Of a DNA stretch of 64,000 nt, positions 61,538 to 64,000 are shown piece after piece; the stretch's first letter is position 1; the number at the start of each line of letters is the position of its first letter. The notes under the pieces were generated by a model that was not told the DNA's origin, did not search any database, and worked only from the letters and a program-made list of their open reading frames with translations. Source of the stretch: Brevundimonas sp. (GTDB lineage Bacteria; Pseudomonadota; Alphaproteobacteria; Caulobacterales; Caulobacteraceae). The stretch covers positions 62,001 to 126,000 of the forward strand of contig NZ_JACESA010000008.1 of the NCBI RefSeq assembly GCF_013912065.1, read 5' to 3'. A program made the translations under genes and the position numbers.

Positions 61538-63670
61538 ATGTCCCCTCGTCTCCTCGCCACCGTCGCCCTCCTGCCGCTGCTGCTGGCCGCGCTTCCCGCG
61601 GCGGCCCAGGAGGGGCCCACCCCGGACGCGACGCTTTTGGACGAGGTGGTGGTCACCGCCTCCCGGATCGAGACCCCGCGCTCCGCGATCGCCGCCACGG
61701 TCGAGCTCATCGACGCCGAGGCCATCGTCCAGCAGACGGCGCTGGCCGCCTCGGCCGTCGATACGGTGGCGGCCCTGGTGCCCTCCTTCTCGCCGACGCG
61801 GCAGAAGCTGTCGGGCTTCGGCGAGACCCTGCGCGGACGCTCGCCGCTCTATCTCGTCGACGGCGTGCCGCAGTCGACGCCGCTGCGCGACGACAGCCGC
61901 GACGGCTACACCATCGATCCCTTCTTCATCGACCGGGTCGAGGTCATCTTCGGCTCCAACGCCATCCAGGGCATCGGGGCCACCGGCGGGGTGGTCAACT
62001 ACGTCACCGCCCGCAAGCCGTCCGAGGCGGAGGGCCTGACCGGGCGGATGATGGCCCAGGTCACCACCGACGACGAGCTGCAGGGCGACGGCGTCGGCGC
62101 CAAGATCGCCGCCATCGGCGGCCGTGACTTCGGCGCCTTTGACCTGACCGTGGGCGCGGCCTTCGAGACCCGCGGCGCCTACTATGACGCTGACGGCAGC
62201 CGCGTCGGCTTCGACGGCGCCCAGGGCGAGGTCCAGGACTCGCAAGCCGTCTCGCTGCTTGCGCGCGGTGGCTGGGACCTGGGCGGCGATCGCCGGCTGG
62301 AGGGCTGGGTCAACCGCTTCGATCTGGAAGGCGACGGCGACTATGTGACCGTGGCGGGCGACCGGGCGACGGGCGTCCCGACCACCGCCGTGCGCGGCGC
62401 GGCGCCGGGCGAGCAGCCCTCGAACGCGGTGACCTCTGCGGCCCTGACCTACACCGATCGCGACCTGTTCGGCGGCGTCCTGCGGGCCCAGGTCTTCGCC
62501 CACGATTACCAGGGCGTATTCGGCGGCGGCAGCTTCCCGGACTTCCAGGACCCCCGCATCGCCCCGGTCGGGACCCTGTTCGACCAGTCGGCCAACAACT
62601 CGGAAAAGCTGGGCTTCAAGATCGACTGGCAGGGCCAGGTTCCCGGTCTGGCGGGCCTCAAGGCCCTGGTCGGCCTCGACGGCCTGCGCGACCGGACCTA
62701 TCAGGAACTGATCCTGACCGGGCGCAACTGGGTGCCCGAGACCGCCTACGAGAGCCTGTCGCCCTTCCTGCAGCTGAACCAGTCGGTCCTGGCGGGCCGC
62801 CTCAGCCTGTCGGCGGGCGTGCGGCGTGAATCGGCGAAGCTTAAGGTCGACGACTTCCAGACCCTATACGCCTACGGCCCTCAGACGGTGGCGGGCGGCG
62901 AGCCGGGCTTCGAGGAGACGCTGTTCAATATCGGCGCCGCCTTCGAGGTGACTCCGGCTCTCCTCGTCTACGGCTCCTTCGCCCAGGGCTTCACCATGCC
63001 GGACGTCGGTCGGGTGCTGCGCGGCATCAACCGCCCCAATCAGGACGTCGACACCTTCCTCAACGTCGAGCCGGTGGTGTCGGACAACACCGAGGTCGGG
63101 GTCGAATACCGCGGCGCGCGCGTCGAGCTGTCCGCCGCCGTGTTCCGGTCCGAGGCCGAACGCGGCTCGCTGCTGAACCGCCTGCCCTCGGGCATCTTCG
63201 AGGTGCAGCGCCAGGCCACGCGGATCGATGGACTGGAGCTGAAGGGACTATGGCGCGCCACGGACGCCCTGACCCTTGGCGGCAGCTACGCCGCGCTGGA
63301 CGGCCAGAGCGACAGCGACGGCGACGGCGATCTGGACCGCGACCTGAACGGAGCGAACATCTCGCCCGACCGCCTGCTGCTGTGGGGCGAGTACGAGACA
63401 GGCCCGATCGCCCTGCGCCTTCAGGCCCAGACCTATCTCGCACGCGACTTTGACGGCGAGCCCGCGGCCAACGGCTTCGAGGGCTATACGGTGCTCGACG
63501 CCGTGGCCCGCTATGAGGCGGGCTTCGGCACGGTGTCGCTGGGGGTGCAGAACCTGCTGGACGAGCAGTACATTTCCTATTTCTCGGACACACAGGGGCC
63601 GACCGACAATCTGCGCTTTTTCGCCGGTCGCGGGCGCACGGCCACCGTGACCCTGACGCGGAGCTTCTGA
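61538..63670 (+). CDS. TonB-dependent receptor (siderophore/iron type)
   Basis: A 710-residue receptor with a signal peptide (LLATVALLPLLLAALPAAAQ). A TonB-box-like LLDEVVVTASRIETP follows, then the plug (ETLRGRSPLYLVDGVPQSTP; IDRVEVIFGSNAIQGIGATG reads FIDRVEVIFGSNAIQGIGAT) and a 22-strand-type barrel ending in TATVTLTRSF. The internal sequence YGSFAQGFTMPDVGRVLRG is typical of siderophore receptors. A PepSY-type reductase-like gene starts 7 bp later, as in many iron-uptake operons. Confidence 0.93.
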   Translation: MSPRLLATVALLPLLLAALPAAAQEGPTPDATLLDEVVVTASRIETPRSAIAATVELIDAEAIVQQTALAASAVDTVAALVPSFSPTRQKLSGFGETLRGRSPLYLVDGVPQSTPLRDDSRDGYTIDPFFIDRVEVIFGSNAIQGIGATGGVVNYVTARKPSEAEGLTGRMMAQVTTDDELQGDGVGAKIAAIGGRDFGAFDLTVGAAFETRGAYYDADGSRVGFDGAQGEVQDSQAVSLLARGGWDLGGDRRLEGWVNRFDLEGDGDYVTVAGDRATGVPTTAVRGAAPGEQPSNAVTSAALTYTDRDLFGGVLRAQVFAHDYQGVFGGGSFPDFQDPRIAPVGTLFDQSANNSEKLGFKIDWQGQVPGLAGLKALVGLDGLRDRTYQELILTGRNWVPETAYESLSPFLQLNQSVLAGRLSLSAGVRRESAKLKVDDFQTLYAYGPQTVAGGEPGFEETLFNIGAAFEVTPALLVYGSFAQGFTMPDVGRVLRGINRPNQDVDTFLNVEPVVSDNTEVGVEYRGARVELSAAVFRSEAERGSLLNRLPSGIFEVQRQATRIDGLELKGLWRATDALTLGGSYAALDGQSDSDGDGDLDRDLNGANISPDRLLLWGEYETGPIALRLQAQTYLARDFDGEPAANGFEGYTVLDAVARYEAGFGTVSLGVQNLLDEQYISYFSDTQGPTDNLRFFAGRGRTATVTLTRSF

Positions 63671-63677
63671 GCCGGTG

Positions 63678-64000
63678 ATGGGCGCGATCCGCACGCTCCA
63701 CGCCTGGGCCGGGACCGCCCTCTCGATCCTGGCCGTGGTGTTGGGCCTGACGGGATCGTTGCTGGTGTTCGAGGACGACTGGATCCGCGCCACCGTCCCC
63801 GCCGCGCGCGCCGAGATCGATCTCGATGCCGCCCGTCTGGGTGCGGCGCTGGACCGGCTCGAGGCAGCCGAGCCCCGCCTCACCTCGGTGGTCCTGCCGG
63901 GCGGGGCGGTCGGCGTTCACCGGCTCTACCTGGCCGAGGACGGTTTCGGCTACGCCGACCCCGACGGCAAGGTGGTGGACCGCTGGTGGGGCCCGGCGCG
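63678..64000 (+). CDS. PepSY-associated membrane protein (3' end outside window)
   Basis: The visible 107 residues begin MGAIRTLHAWAGTALSILAV and continue VLGLTGSLLVFEDDWIRATV, the N-terminal helix of PepSY-associated TM proteins, followed by the start of the first periplasmic PepSY domain. Such proteins next to siderophore receptors are thought to be inner-membrane ferric-siderophore reductases. The gene starts 7 bp after the receptor stop and runs off the window. Confidence 0.85.
   Translation, partial: MGAIRTLHAWAGTALSILAVVLGLTGSLLVFEDDWIRATVPAARAEIDLDAARLGAALDRLEAAEPRLTSVVLPGGAVGVHRLYLAEDGFGYADPDGKVVDRWWGPA

Overview
The window is GC-rich DNA with dense, short-spaced genes, TonB-dependent receptors, FecI/FecR signalling, FixL/FixJ-type regulators, and DUF305, DUF411 and CopB/MCO metal-resistance families. 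This suggests an alphaproteobacterium of the Caulobacterales, most like Brevundimonas or Caulobacter. That is an inference from gene content; no rRNA or tRNA is visible to confirm it.

Region 1 (1-7130) is regulatory and metabolic. It holds the end of a membrane-linked AraC-type regulator, two alpha/beta hydrolases (one with a Ser nucleophile, one exported with an Asp nucleophile), a shortened winged-helix regulator, and an overlapping three-PAS histidine kinase and FixJ-type response regulator pair.

Region 2 (7133-21202) is a glucan/glucoside utilisation locus. It has two LacI-type regulators, three different GH3 glycosidases, an exported type-B carboxylesterase and a large TonB-dependent receptor. 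Five copies of a 14-bp pseudo-palindrome (consensus TGGTAACGTTGTCA) lie in its promoter regions, so the locus looks like one LacI regulon.

Region 3 (21399-30207) holds an AtaL-like protein, a divergent NmrA-type oxidoreductase/LysR pair, a DUF3313 lipoprotein with a decayed SDR fragment behind it, an isoprenylcysteine-methyltransferase-like membrane protein, and a complete FecI-FecR-TonB receptor surface-signalling cassette.

Region 4 (about 30208-59583) is a copper/silver (and perhaps other metal) resistance island. At its left edge are a decayed tyrosine integrase, a cluster of three back-to-back palindromes and a small orphan gene. Then come copA ATPase-cueR, DUF305 and DUF4396 membrane proteins, copZ, copC, a truncated copD, a cusCBAF-like RND efflux operon ending in an unusual SDR-SPW-VKOR fusion, a PepSY/DUF411/NTF2-like/DUF2231 unit, a CnrYXH-like anti-sigma/sensor/ECF sigma cassette, two small metal-binding-type exported proteins, a HAD hydrolase, CopB and the multicopper oxidase CopA, two more DUF305 proteins (one internally duplicated), a second P1B ATPase with YHS and HMBD domains, and a divergent CsoR. 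Two CueR-type promoters and one CsoR-type palindrome can be seen. Together these genes cover cytosolic sensing and export (CopA, CopZ, CueR, CsoR), periplasm-to-outside efflux (Cus), periplasmic oxidation and sequestration (MCO, CopB, CopC, CusF, DUF305, DUF411), and a periplasm-sensing sigma system.

Region 5 (59867-64000) has an acyltransferase-3 membrane protein, a short DUF7662-like protein, and an iron-type TonB receptor followed by a PepSY membrane protein cut by the window end. A Fur-like palindrome lies just upstream of the receptor.
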